From: QHXW01 sp035297145
Lineage (GTDB): Bacteria; Acidobacteriota; Terriglobia; Bryobacterales; Bryobacteraceae
NCBI GenBank assembly: GCA_035297145.1
Contig: DATGZN010000094.1
Coordinates: 62,001 to 126,000 of the forward strand
Reading direction: 5' to 3'
Length of the DNA stretch: 64,000 bases
Of this stretch, positions 33,113-42,075 are shown piece by piece. Below the pieces are notes generated by a model. That model was not told the DNA's origin. It worked only from the letters and a program-made list of their open reading frames with translations, and searched no databases. Every line of letters starts with the position of its first letter. The stretch's first letter is position 1. The position numbers and the translations under genes were made by a program.

Positions 33113-34801
33113 CTACTGGACCGCTTCGTCCACCGGAAGAATCTGGTCGGCATGAACGTCTTTCAGAGTCTGGCGAATGCCGCTCGGCCAGCGGATTTCG
33201 ATGGTCGTCGCTCGGATCTCGCTGCCCAAGCCGAAATGTACGCGCTTGTCGCTGGAAGAGAGGTAGCTGCTGGCGGTGGTTACGGTTGCGTACTGCGCTC
33301 CTTTCGCTGTTACGAGCTTCACTACCGCCCCGATCGCATCGCGATTGCTCTTGTGTCCCACCAGCCGGAGCGTGAGCCAGTGGTTTGCCGTCTTCGTTTC
33401 GTTGCGAATCACGTGAGCCGGTCCATCATTGGTCGAAACAACCGCATCCACGCGCCCGTCGTTATCGATGTCGCCCGTGGCCAGCCCCCTGCCCACCCAC
33501 GCTTCGTGAAAGACGCTGCCGGAAGCCGCGGAAACATCCACAAAACCATGGCCCGTGTTTCGCGCGAGGAGCATCGGCTCGCGATAACGAATTTGCGGAT
33601 TGGTCAGTTCCACCGTGTCCAGATCGTGCCCCTGCGCGATCAGCAAATCCTTCCATCCGTCGTTGTCGTAGTCGATGAGCCGCATTCCCCAGCCGGAGTG
33701 CAGCATGGAAATGCGGTTCATGCCTGACGTTTTGGTGATGTAGTTGAAAGTGCCGTCACCCGCGTTTTCGTACACCGCGTACATTTGGTTGGCGAGATTA
33801 TCCACTACCAGGTCCGGCCGGCCATCGTTGTTGAAATCGTCGAAGTCCACACCCATGCCGGCGAACGTGCGGCCGTCTTCATCCACCGCGACCTGTGAGA
33901 GCAGCCCTTTTTCTTCGAATGTTCCGTCACCTTTGTTGTGATACAAGAACTCGGGCATGGAGTCATTCGCCACAAAAAGATCGATGTGTCCATCACCGTC
34001 ATAGTCCGCAATGGCGATTCCCAGGCCCTTGCCCGGAATGGCTAGGCCGATCTTCTGTCCAACCTCCGTAAAATGGCCGTTTCCATCGTTGTGATACACG
34101 AGTGGCGTGATCGCCTTGAAGGAGTCCGGATGGCAGTACGCGCGATAACCTTCCTTGTGCTCGCCACACCAGACATCGTCGAAATCCCACTGCACATAGC
34201 GCAGAACAACCAGGTCGAGTCGTCCGTCGTTGTCGAGGTCCACCCATGCGGCGCTGGTGGACCAGCCGCTTGCGCCGACGCCGGCCTGCGAAGTGACGTC
34301 GGTAAACGTGCCGTCGCCATTGTTGTGATAAAGCCTGTTGCCGCCATACGCGGTGACGTAGAGATCTTCGTAGCCGTCGTTATCGTAATCACCCACCGCT
34401 ACGCCCATCCCGTAACCGAACCCTTGCAAGCCGGCTTTCTCCGTCACATCTTCAAACGTGCCATCGGCTTTCTGGTGAAACAGGCGATTCCAATCCTTCG
34501 GACCGGTTTTCTGCGGAATCGTGCCTTTCGGCGTGGGATCGCTCAGGGGCGCGCCGTTCACTAGAAAAATGTCCAAGCGACCGTCGTTGTCATAGTCCAA
34601 CAGGGCCACGCCCGCCCCCATGGTTTCCAGCAGGTATTTTTTGGACGTGTGCGACGCCACGTGCTGGAAACGGACTCCGCTGGCCGCCGTGATATCGACA
34701 AAGTTTCCAGGAGTCTCGCGTGTGGCCTGCCAAGCCTTCACACTGGCGAAGCCGGTCACGCACGCAAGGCAGAGAGCGGAGAGCCTTTGGCGTGCTGTCA
34801 T
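33113..34801 (-). CDS. Secreted CRTAC1-like FG-GAP/VCBS protein with ASPIC/UnbV domain
   Basis: 562 residues with an N-terminal hydrophobic signal. A long run of FG-GAP/VCBS repeats with calcium-type loops follows (DYDNDGRLD, DYDNDGYED, DLDNDGRLD, DYDGDGHID, DFNNDGRPD, DYDNDGWKD, DIDNDGRVD), about seven blades of a beta-propeller. The C-terminal ASPIC/UnbV domain reads from IGAVVKLVTAKG to EIRWPSGIRQTLKDV. These proteins are exported and bind calcium; their physiological role in acidobacteria is unknown. The gene stands alone. Confidence 0.85.
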   Translation of the reverse strand: MTARQRLSALCLACVTGFASVKAWQATRETPGNFVDITAASGVRFQHVASHTSKKYLLETMGAGVALLDYDNDGRLDIFLVNGAPLSDPTPKGTIPQKTGPKDWNRLFHQKADGTFEDVTEKAGLQGFGYGMGVAVGDYDNDGYEDLYVTAYGGNRLYHNNGDGTFTDVTSQAGVGASGWSTSAAWVDLDNDGRLDLVVLRYVQWDFDDVWCGEHKEGYRAYCHPDSFKAITPLVYHNDGNGHFTEVGQKIGLAIPGKGLGIAIADYDGDGHIDLFVANDSMPEFLYHNKGDGTFEEKGLLSQVAVDEDGRTFAGMGVDFDDFNNDGRPDLVVDNLANQMYAVYENAGDGTFNYITKTSGMNRISMLHSGWGMRLIDYDNDGWKDLLIAQGHDLDTVELTNPQIRYREPMLLARNTGHGFVDVSAASGSVFHEAWVGRGLATGDIDNDGRVDAVVSTNDGPAHVIRNETKTANHWLTLRLVGHKSNRDAIGAVVKLVTAKGAQYATVTTASSYLSSSDKRVHFGLGSEIRATTIEIRWPSGIRQTLKDVHADQILPVDEAVQ

Positions 34802-35048
34802 CGGAGGATCATCGCGGCTCGTCGATCGTCATTTACTTGAGTGTAGAACAACGGGGGCAGGGGATTGCCCGGTGCTTGGTGCGCTCGGGTCAAATCGATA
34901 TCTTATTGCCGCGGCTCCGATGGCAGCTGTAGCGCAGGGACACGCGACTTTTGCGGGTACCTGCGGCCTTTCGGTCCGTTGGGATCGAAAACCCGCGGGT
35001 ATCCCGCCAACGACGCGGCGTGCGCTATTCGCGGATTGGCTGACTGAC

Positions 35049-35330
35049 ATGGCGAAGAGACACTACTCTGCACTGGGCAAGCGGCTGATCCCGTCGGCTA
35101 AGGAAATGGTTGCGCACGCTAAAGGCGAACTGGAGTTTGAGGGGTACGAAGTCAGACTCCCTCTGCACGTCGACGTCCTCGCGATCCGCCAGCGGCTGAG
35201 ACGGTCTCAGGCCGAATTCGCGAGACGCTTCGGCTTCAGCCCGCGCGCCGTGCAGGATTGGGAGCCAGGCCGGCGCAAACCCGAAACCGCCGCCCGCGGC
35301 TACTTACTCGTGATCGCACGCGAGCCGTGA
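35049..35330 (+). CDS. XRE-type helix-turn-helix regulator (HigA/antitoxin-like)
   Basis: 93 residues. The C-terminal HTH reads DVLAIRQRLRRSQAEFARRFGFSPRAVQDWEPGRRKPE, a typical XRE domain with the DWExGRRxP ending of HigA2-like antitoxins. An N-terminal helical part (MVAHAKGELEFE) is usual for the class. ATG 35049 fits the normal length; the long open frame from 34620 covers a non-coding spacer. No toxin gene is beside it: the downstream neighbour is convergent and the upstream 247 bases hold nothing recognisable, so it is an orphan. Confidence 0.75.
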   Translation: MAKRHYSALGKRLIPSAKEMVAHAKGELEFEGYEVRLPLHVDVLAIRQRLRRSQAEFARRFGFSPRAVQDWEPGRRKPETAARGYLLVIAREP

Positions 35331-35334
35331 GAGA

Positions 35335-36471
35335 TCACGCCGGCTTTCGCCCGAAGGCGATATCGCAGCGCTTTATGATGGCTGTAACAGAAGGCCCATG
35401 CAGTTCGGAGGTGACCAATTTCTGAATCTCATCATCTGGCGACGCCAAGTCAGCCCTGACGATGTCACACAGATCGCGACGAATATCTATGAACGCTTGC
35501 TCCAGGTGCACCACAGCTTCATCGAGCCTTCCTAAACCAGCAAGGGCACACGCACAGTTGTAGTGCATCTTGTCATTGCGCGGTGGATCATTGCCCGTTT
35601 CCCAGCTCGAGCGGTTAAGGGCTTCTCGTGCAATCTGTTCGGCCGCGCTATAGTCTCGGCGCTTAACAAAAATGTACGACAGTTCAAGACGCGCTCGCTG
35701 TTGATTATCAAGCAAGTCGAGACTCCTTCGCAGAATCTCCTCGGCACGAGGCCACAATTCCGGCCGTCTACCATCAATCATAAAAAAAGCCATGTCATTG
35801 TAGATCGCTGCAGATTCGGTTCCGACTCTGTTGGCACGCTCAAAATAAAAGACAGCCCTTTCAAGGTCCGACTCGCTCACTCTGTTCGCATCACTATAGG
35901 CTCGGCTTCCGAAGAACAGTCCAAGACCACGATAAATCCGCGACATCTCATCTGAGTACGCCCGCATGTCCATCATTGCCAGTGCCGCCACAGACTTTTC
36001 GTAAAAAAACACCCGCTGTCGTTTCTCTGGCGAGAGCTGGTTGAATAAATCGACTCTACCGGTCGAGCTGCTCGACAAAAAATCTTGGTCCAAAAGTGCA
36101 CTGAACTCAGCTAGTATCCGGGAGATCACATGGTTCATATACCCGAACATAGGAAACTCCCGGCGAATCTCTGCGATCTCGTCGTCCGCTTTCGCTCGCA
36201 CCTCACTCAACATGTGGTCAAGACGCTCCAAAGCGGAATCGGCTCTGGAACGTGCGTCCGAAAAGTGCTTCTCCGCGCTCTCGGCCAAAGTGCCCGCCCT
36301 TTCAACAGCCTGATTCACATTGAGGTATGTGGAGATGCCAGCAACGGCTGCAAATAGGGTTGAGAAGAGTAAGAGTATCGATGCGAGGCGCTGCAAGTCG
36401 TCAGCACGCCTTTCGAGATAGTCGAATTGTGCCTTGAGAATCGCTGCCTCAACGGAAGTGGGCCCGTTCAT
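35335..36471 (-). CDS. Membrane-anchored protein with coiled coil and TPR-like C-terminus
   Basis: 378 residues. One membrane helix (about residues 28-50, LASILLLFSTLFAAVAGIS) is followed by a charged coiled coil (AESAEKHFSDARSRADSALERLDHM) and a TPR-like helical region (ERANRVGTESAAIYNDMAFF, ARLELSYIFVKRRDYSAAEQ). No catalytic motif. The ATG overlaps the stop of an upstream 42-codon gene (ATGA), so the two are co-translated. Expected at the inner membrane. Function unknown. Confidence 0.65.
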   Translation of the reverse strand: MNGPTSVEAAILKAQFDYLERRADDLQRLASILLLFSTLFAAVAGISTYLNVNQAVERAGTLAESAEKHFSDARSRADSALERLDHMLSEVRAKADDEIAEIRREFPMFGYMNHVISRILAEFSALLDQDFLSSSSTGRVDLFNQLSPEKRQRVFFYEKSVAALAMMDMRAYSDEMSRIYRGLGLFFGSRAYSDANRVSESDLERAVFYFERANRVGTESAAIYNDMAFFMIDGRRPELWPRAEEILRRSLDLLDNQQRARLELSYIFVKRRDYSAAEQIAREALNRSSWETGNDPPRNDKMHYNCACALAGLGRLDEAVVHLEQAFIDIRRDLCDIVRADLASPDDEIQKLVTSELHGPSVTAIIKRCDIAFGRKPA

Positions 36472-36596
36472 GCGGCCGAGGGTAGACCTACAACCTGAAA
36501 TGACGAGAAGATGTATCCAAGGGCGATACCGATTGTGAACACGGCAACGAAGGCCAATCCAAACAATGTCACTTTTCGAAATTGCAAACTAGACAT
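36468..36596 (-). CDS. 42-residue single-helix membrane peptide
   Basis: The peptide starts MSSLQFRKVTLFGLAFVAVF and has one strong membrane helix (about residues 10-30) after a short basic N-terminus, ending with PSAA. A ribosome-binding site (GGGAG) lies 6 bases before the ATG. The stop overlaps the start of the TPR membrane gene in an ATGA arrangement, which is good evidence for a real coupled gene. It may be a small partner of that protein. No homologue recognised. Confidence 0.6.
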   Translation of the reverse strand: MSSLQFRKVTLFGLAFVAVFTIGIALGYIFSSFQVVGLPSAA

Positions 36597-36672
36597 TGCT
36601 ACTCCCGCAAACATTACTGCTTAAGGAGCTAAGATACTGACAGCGAAGGTCCAAATCCAGTGTTGCTCCCCC

Positions 36673-39600
36673 CTACGCTGCCGGAGCCGCCGCCACACTC
36701 GCCGCTACGCCGTCGAACTTCACACTCACCAATCTCGAAACTCCCGGCTCCTGCATGGTCACGCCGTACATGGCCTGCGCGGATTCCATGGTCTTCTTTG
36801 AGTGAGTGATGATGATGAACTGCGTGGTGGTCGACATCTCGCGCAGCAGGCGCATCAGGCGGCCGATGTTGGCTTCATCGAGCGGCGCGTCCACTTCGTC
36901 TAGCACGCAGAACGGACTCGGCTGGTAGCGGAAAATCGCCATCAGCAGCGCCAGCGCCGCCAGCGCCTTCTCGCCGCCCGAGAGCAGTAGAACGTTTTGC
37001 AGCTTCTTGCCCGGAGGCGACGCGATGATTTCGATGCCGCATTCCGTGATGTTGGCTTCATCCGTCATGCGCATCTCGCCCGAGCCGCCGCCGAACAGCG
37101 TCAGAAACGACTCGCGGAAGTTCGCGTTGATTGCCTCAAACGCGTCGGCGAATTTTTGGCGCGATACCTCGTCGATCTCCTGGATGGCGCGCTCCGTGTC
37201 GCGGATGGAATCGAGCAGATCCTGCCGCTGCGCGCTCAGAAAATCGTGACGCTGCTGGCACTCTTCGAATTCTTCGAGCGCCTGCGGATTGATGGGACCC
37301 AGCGCTTCGATGCGCGCGCGGATCTCTTCGTATTGCTTTTCAGCCTCGGCCAGCGCCTCGCCATCGGGTAGCGTCTCCTCGGCCGGCATCAGCTCTTCCA
37401 CGCCGCAGCCCAGCTCCTTGCGGCTGGTCTCGTCGAGATACTTCAATTCCGCCTGCTTCTTCACCAGATCGATTTCGATCTCGGATCGCTTCTGATGCGC
37501 CGCCTCTACCTCCGCCCGCAGCCCCTTCAGCTTTTCATCCACACCGGCCAACATCTCGCGGAATTGCGTCTCCTCGAATGCCAGCCGGCTGACGTCAGTT
37601 TCCGCCGCCGCGATCTGCGCCGCCAATTCCGCCGACTTGCGATCCAGCTCGATGTTATCTGCCAGCAGGCGTGCGCGCTCGATACCCAGACGCTCGATCT
37701 CGCGCGTCAACTCATCGCGGCGGCCGGTGACTTCAGCGAGCTGCGCTTCCACGCGCTCGAGTGAGGCCCGCTCCGCGCGGTGGCGTTCTTCAAGACCCGC
37801 CAGTTCGACGCGTAGCGCCGCATGCTCTTCGCCCGCGCGCGCGGCTTCGGCTTCGAGCTTCTCCAACTCCTCGCGTTGGGATGCCAGGGCCTGTTCACAC
37901 TCCGCGCGCTTCGCTTCCTTTTCGGCAACCGCTTCACGATTGCGCTCGCGCTGTTCGAGCGATCGCTCGTTCTCGCGTCCGAGGCGTTCCAGTTCCAGCC
38001 GCGCCACCGAAATCCGCGTGTTGGCCCGCGAGGTTTCCTCGGTGAGCTTGCGCATCTCGTGATCGAGCGCCAGCGTATCTTTCTCGCCAGCTTGTTGCAG
38101 CGTGCGCAACCGCTCGAGTTCGCTTTCGAGTACACCGATTTCACGATCCAGACCATCGGCGCGCGTGACGCATTCGTTCAGTTCGCTCTCGCGAATCGCG
38201 AGTGTTCGGCTCACTTCCCGCAGCTCGCGCTTCATGGCCAGTGGGCCGCTCGCGGTTTTCTTGCCGCCACTCAACGTGCGGCCGTGATAGCACAGACCGT
38301 CGGGCAGCAGGAAGTAGAAATCGGGATGTTCTTCCGAAAGCCGCTGGGCCTCGGCGTGACCCTGCGCGATGCGGCAGTTGGCCAGGCGCGGCAGCAGGTC
38401 GAGCGTCTGCCCGGCAAATCCGTTGGTCAGCCGCAGATAATCGGTCAGTTTGGGAAGTGGGGGCGCAGGCTCGGCGCCGCTAGGCTCACGGCCGTTTCCG
38501 CTATGCACCAGAAAGGTGGCGCGGCCGTCAGTCGACGTGCGCAGCAATCCCATGCCGCGCTCCGCCTGGTCCCAATCTTCAACTACCACGTATTCCAGTT
38601 CGTCATGCAGAAACTCTTCGGCCGCACGTTCGTATGCCGGATCCACGTCCATGAAATCGGCCAGAAGGCCCAGGGGCCGGAAACTGGCGTCGGTTTCGAG
38701 CGCACCGAACAGGCGCTTCACCGAATCCGTCGAATAAGCGCGATGGGAAAGAATGTCTTCGAGCGAGGTCTTGCGCGCCTGCTGATGTGAGAACTCCGTG
38801 CGCAGCGTATCGATCTGGCCGCGCAGCTCCGCCGCTGCGGTCTTCCGCGCCCCGAGTTCCTCTTCCGTGCGATGGCGCTCGCCGCTCACGGCTTCGATTT
38901 CCAACTGGCGCTGCGCCATGGATTGGGAAATCTCCTTGCGCGCCTTTGCCAGCCGCTCCACTTCCACGGACGCTGATTCTTCCTCTTTGTTCGAGCGCGC
39001 CCTTTCGCGCTCGATGCCCGCCAGGTACTCATCGACCTGCGCAAGCTGATTCTGCAGTGTGGACGTCTCGCCAATCAGCCGCAGCACGGCGATACGCCCG
39101 TCTTCGATCGATTTTTCCTGCTGTGCGACGCTCGCCTGGAGGGCGTCACGCGTCTGGTTCTTCTCCAGCATGCGCCCGCGCGCGCCGCTGATCTGCCCAT
39201 CCAGTTCCCCTACCGCTACCGCATGGTTGTTGCGCTCGTTCGCGAGAGCGCTCGACCGCGTTTCCAACTCCTGCACTTCACGCTCGCCCTGCGCGATGCG
39301 CTCTTCAATAGCGCCGGTCTCACGAACCTGCGCTTCCAACCGTCCACGTGTGCGCTCGGCTTCCACTTGAAACGCCGCCAGCTCCGCCCGCAGCGCCGTC
39401 AGACGCGCTTCGGTCGCATAGCAGGAGTTTTGCAGCCGCTCGCGCTCCTGCTCATTGGCCGTGACGTCCTCTGAAATCGTGCGCAGCTCGCTCGATGCCA
39501 AATTCAAGTCGAGCGCAGCTTTGGCTGCCTCGCGCTCCAGTTGCCGGAACTTCGCCGCCAGCACCAGGCGCAGCTTGGCGTCCATCTCGGTCTTCATCTC

Positions 39601-40251
39601 GCCGTAGCGCCGTGTCTTCGAAGCCTGGCGCTTGAGCGAATTCAACTGGCGTCCGACTTCCTCCAGAATGTCGAACACCCGCGCCAGGTTCTGCTTCGCG
39701 CTTTCAAGTTTCGCTTCCGCCAGTCGCTTGCGTGTTTTGAACTTGCTGATGCCCGCGGCTTCTTCGATGATCGACCGCCGGTCTTGCGGCCGCGAGCTGA
39801 GAATTTGCCCGATGCGCCCCTGCTCGATGATGGCGTAACTTTCCGGGCCGAGGCCCGTGCCCATAAAGATGTCCTGAATGTCGCGCAGCCGGGAGACATG
39901 GCCGTCGATCAGGTAATCGCTTTCGCCCGACCTGTACAAGCGCCGCGTGATCGTGACCTCGCCAGGTTGATCCGGCGCGTGCTGCGGGTCGTGCATGGTC
40001 ATCGTGACCGTGGCCATGCCGGTGGACTTGCGATCGCGCGTTCCCGCGAAGATGACATCTTCCATCCGCGCCCCGCGCAGGCTCTTCGCCGACTGCTCGC
40101 CCAGCACCCAACTGATGGCGTCGCTCAGATTCGATTTGCCGCAACCGTTCGGACCAACGATTGCCGCGATGCCACCGCCGTTGAACCGGAGTTCGGTGCG
40201 ATCGCAAAACGATTTGAAACCCTGCAGCTCCAGCCGCTTTAGCCTAAGCAA
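36673..40251 (-). CDS. smc: Chromosome segregation protein SMC
   Basis: 1192 residues, the full length of bacterial SMC. The N-terminal Walker A (GPNGCGKSN, residues 33-41) follows the canonical start LKRLELQGFKSFCDRTEL. Two long coiled coils flank a hinge (about 520-680, GLLADFMDVDPAYERAAEEF). The C-terminal head carries the ABC signature LLSGGEKALAALALL (near 1090) and Walker B VLDEVDAPLD. SMC dimers with ScpA/ScpB organise and segregate the chromosome using ATP. The scp genes are not in this window. It appears to be transcribed alone. Confidence 0.96.
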   Translation of the reverse strand: MLRLKRLELQGFKSFCDRTELRFNGGGIAAIVGPNGCGKSNLSDAISWVLGEQSAKSLRGARMEDVIFAGTRDRKSTGMATVTMTMHDPQHAPDQPGEVTITRRLYRSGESDYLIDGHVSRLRDIQDIFMGTGLGPESYAIIEQGRIGQILSSRPQDRRSIIEEAAGISKFKTRKRLAEAKLESAKQNLARVFDILEEVGRQLNSLKRQASKTRRYGEMKTEMDAKLRLVLAAKFRQLEREAAKAALDLNLASSELRTISEDVTANEQERERLQNSCYATEARLTALRAELAAFQVEAERTRGRLEAQVRETGAIEERIAQGEREVQELETRSSALANERNNHAVAVGELDGQISGARGRMLEKNQTRDALQASVAQQEKSIEDGRIAVLRLIGETSTLQNQLAQVDEYLAGIERERARSNKEEESASVEVERLAKARKEISQSMAQRQLEIEAVSGERHRTEEELGARKTAAAELRGQIDTLRTEFSHQQARKTSLEDILSHRAYSTDSVKRLFGALETDASFRPLGLLADFMDVDPAYERAAEEFLHDELEYVVVEDWDQAERGMGLLRTSTDGRATFLVHSGNGREPSGAEPAPPLPKLTDYLRLTNGFAGQTLDLLPRLANCRIAQGHAEAQRLSEEHPDFYFLLPDGLCYHGRTLSGGKKTASGPLAMKRELREVSRTLAIRESELNECVTRADGLDREIGVLESELERLRTLQQAGEKDTLALDHEMRKLTEETSRANTRISVARLELERLGRENERSLEQRERNREAVAEKEAKRAECEQALASQREELEKLEAEAARAGEEHAALRVELAGLEERHRAERASLERVEAQLAEVTGRRDELTREIERLGIERARLLADNIELDRKSAELAAQIAAAETDVSRLAFEETQFREMLAGVDEKLKGLRAEVEAAHQKRSEIEIDLVKKQAELKYLDETSRKELGCGVEELMPAEETLPDGEALAEAEKQYEEIRARIEALGPINPQALEEFEECQQRHDFLSAQRQDLLDSIRDTERAIQEIDEVSRQKFADAFEAINANFRESFLTLFGGGSGEMRMTDEANITECGIEIIASPPGKKLQNVLLLSGGEKALAALALLMAIFRYQPSPFCVLDEVDAPLDEANIGRLMRLLREMSTTTQFIIITHSKKTMESAQAMYGVTMQEPGVSRLVSVKFDGVAASVAAAPAA

Positions 40252-40389
40252 ACCCTACCTCCCACAACCTATTGAGACGCAACTGCGGTGCATTGTGACC
40301 ATACTAAGCGCGCAACAGGCAAAAGTAAAGGACATTCCACGCGATTACCGGGCGTTTTCACCCGTATGCCCCAACATGTAGTATGCAGT

Positions 40390-40707
40390 CTACTCATTGG
40401 CTTTGATTTGCATTTTCAATAGTGCTGCCCCGAGCGTCTTGCCCTGGGGGTCGATGCGCAAGGAAACCGTCCCTCCGCCACCAAGTGCTTCATGCAAAAG
40501 GAAATTCAATGCACCCAGGTTCGGCAACTCGAATCTCTCCACCTTTCCTTTAACCATATCGCCCAAAAATGCCTTGACGCGGTCGGCAGTTAACTCCTTT
40601 ACCAGCATTGGGTAATCCTTCTGATTGTAAACAATGACGCCAATGTTGCTGGTATCGCCCTTATCGCCCGATCGGGTGTGCGCGATTTCCGAAAGCGGGA
40701 CCTTCAT
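40390..40707 (-). CDS. AtuA-associated ferredoxin-fold-like small protein
   Basis: 105 residues, beginning MKVPLSEIAHTRSGDKGDTS. The GDKGD motif and the end LGAALLKMQIKANE match the domain that in other bacteria forms the C-terminus of AtuA-like (DUF1446) proteins. Here it is a separate gene whose ATG overlaps the last codons of the AtuA-like gene by 4 bases, so both are made together. It probably completes the AtuA complex. Catalytic role unknown. Confidence 0.78.
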   Translation of the reverse strand: MKVPLSEIAHTRSGDKGDTSNIGVIVYNQKDYPMLVKELTADRVKAFLGDMVKGKVERFELPNLGALNFLLHEALGGGGTVSLRIDPQGKTLGAALLKMQIKANE

Positions 40708-42035
40708 CCCAACACCTCAATAGACGATTTGATTTCTTCTCGCGGCACGAGTGCCGGCCAATAAGAGACGATTTCGCGCACCAGCGGGCGGCCGTCTCCG
40801 TAGCCGGTAGCTCCGGGCGGGCCGCTCAACACGAGCGGAATCAGCTCGCGCGTGAAGCGGTCTACAGCTTTGCGATTTGCGCTGCGAACTCCAATGCGCA
40901 GTTGTACTTCTGGGGGATCGGACGGCACGGCAATCCGGCCGTGGCACGCGTTCGCACCAAAGAACTCCGTATGAATTTCATCGAACTGCAAACCCAACGT
41001 TTTCAGGCGAGTGCGGACGATGCGGTCGGCGGCTTCCGCTTTTTCGAGCGCTTCCGGCCAGCTGTAAACCAGGGTTCCGATCGACTTCCATCCGTTGGTA
41101 TAGCTAATGGAAAGCTTGAGGTTTCCCGGACGCTCGCTGCCCTGGATGCCGGAGACGCGGACACGATCTGGGCCGATGTCGTCGAGATGAATCGTGGTGA
41201 AATCGGCGGTGCAATCGGGAGCGATGAAGTTTTTCGGATCGCCGAGTTCGTAGAGCAATTGCTCCTTGACGATGTCCGAATGGACACGGCCGCCTGTGCC
41301 CGGGTGTTTCGTAACCACGAAGGTTCCGTCGGGCTCGGCTTCGACGATCGGATAGCCGATGTTGGCCAGATCCGGGATGTTTTGCCAATCGACCTGGCAA
41401 TTGCCGCCGGTTGCCTGCGTACCGCATTCGATAATGTGGCCAGCGACGGTGCCGGCCGCGAGTTTGTTCCAATCGGTTTCGCGCCAGCCGAATTCGTGGA
41501 TCATGGGAGCGAGCGCGAGGGCGGGATCGGCGGCACGGCCGGCCAAGATGACATGCGCGCCCGTGGCCAGCGCCTCGGCCAGCGGAAAGGCGCCAGTGTA
41601 GGCGTTCGCGCTCAGGATGCGATCGCGGATGGTCGCGAGCGGTGCGCAGGTATCGAGATTGCGCATCTCGTATCCCTTGGCGAGGAATTCGTCGATACGA
41701 TCGAGAACGTCGTCGCCGAGTACGATCGCCACCTTGATTCCGGGCGCGGCCTTGCGAACGGCTTCCGCGCAGGCGATGGGATTCACGCCGCCGGCGTTGG
41801 CGATGACGCGCACGTTGCGATCGAGCATCTGTTTGGCGATGCGGCCGATCAGGGGAGGGAAGTCACGCGCATAACCGAGCGACGGATCTGCCTGGCGCTG
41901 CTTTTGCAAAATGGACATGGTGACTTCGGCGAGATAGTCGAGAGTCAGGTAGTCGATGGGGCCTTGCTCGATCAGGCGGACGGGGGCTTCGAGCCAGTCA
42001 CCCCAGAAACCCTGGCCATTGGCAATCCTGATCAT
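40704..42035 (-). CDS. AtuA-family acyclic terpene utilisation-like protein (DUF1446)
   Basis: 443 residues matching the AtuA/DUF1446 main domain (start IRIANGQGFWGDWLEAP, then GPIDYLTLDYLAEVTM and the conserved NAGGVNPIACAEAVRKAAP). AtuA was named from citronellol/geraniol catabolism, but the family also occurs widely with acyl-CoA carboxylases. The reaction is not established. The gene lies 40 bases after a carboxyltransferase gene and overlaps the small partner gene, forming a three-gene operon that suggests branched or isoprenoid acyl-CoA metabolism. Confidence 0.82.
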   Translation of the reverse strand: MIRIANGQGFWGDWLEAPVRLIEQGPIDYLTLDYLAEVTMSILQKQRQADPSLGYARDFPPLIGRIAKQMLDRNVRVIANAGGVNPIACAEAVRKAAPGIKVAIVLGDDVLDRIDEFLAKGYEMRNLDTCAPLATIRDRILSANAYTGAFPLAEALATGAHVILAGRAADPALALAPMIHEFGWRETDWNKLAAGTVAGHIIECGTQATGGNCQVDWQNIPDLANIGYPIVEAEPDGTFVVTKHPGTGGRVHSDIVKEQLLYELGDPKNFIAPDCTADFTTIHLDDIGPDRVRVSGIQGSERPGNLKLSISYTNGWKSIGTLVYSWPEALEKAEAADRIVRTRLKTLGLQFDEIHTEFFGANACHGRIAVPSDPPEVQLRIGVRSANRKAVDRFTRELIPLVLSGPPGATGYGDGRPLVREIVSYWPALVPREEIKSSIEVLG

Positions 42036-42075
42036 GGAAAGACCAATTCACCGCGGAGGCGCAGAGACGCTGAGT

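Noticed and set aside
32387..33727. 446-codon plus-strand open frame over the SDR and CRTAC1-like genes
   Set aside because: Overlaps two well-supported minus-strand genes and the gap between them, and the protein looks random.
34620..35048. Long N-terminal extension of the XRE regulator
   Set aside because: The extra 143 codons overlap the neighbouring gene and a non-coding spacer; the normal-length protein begins at 35049.
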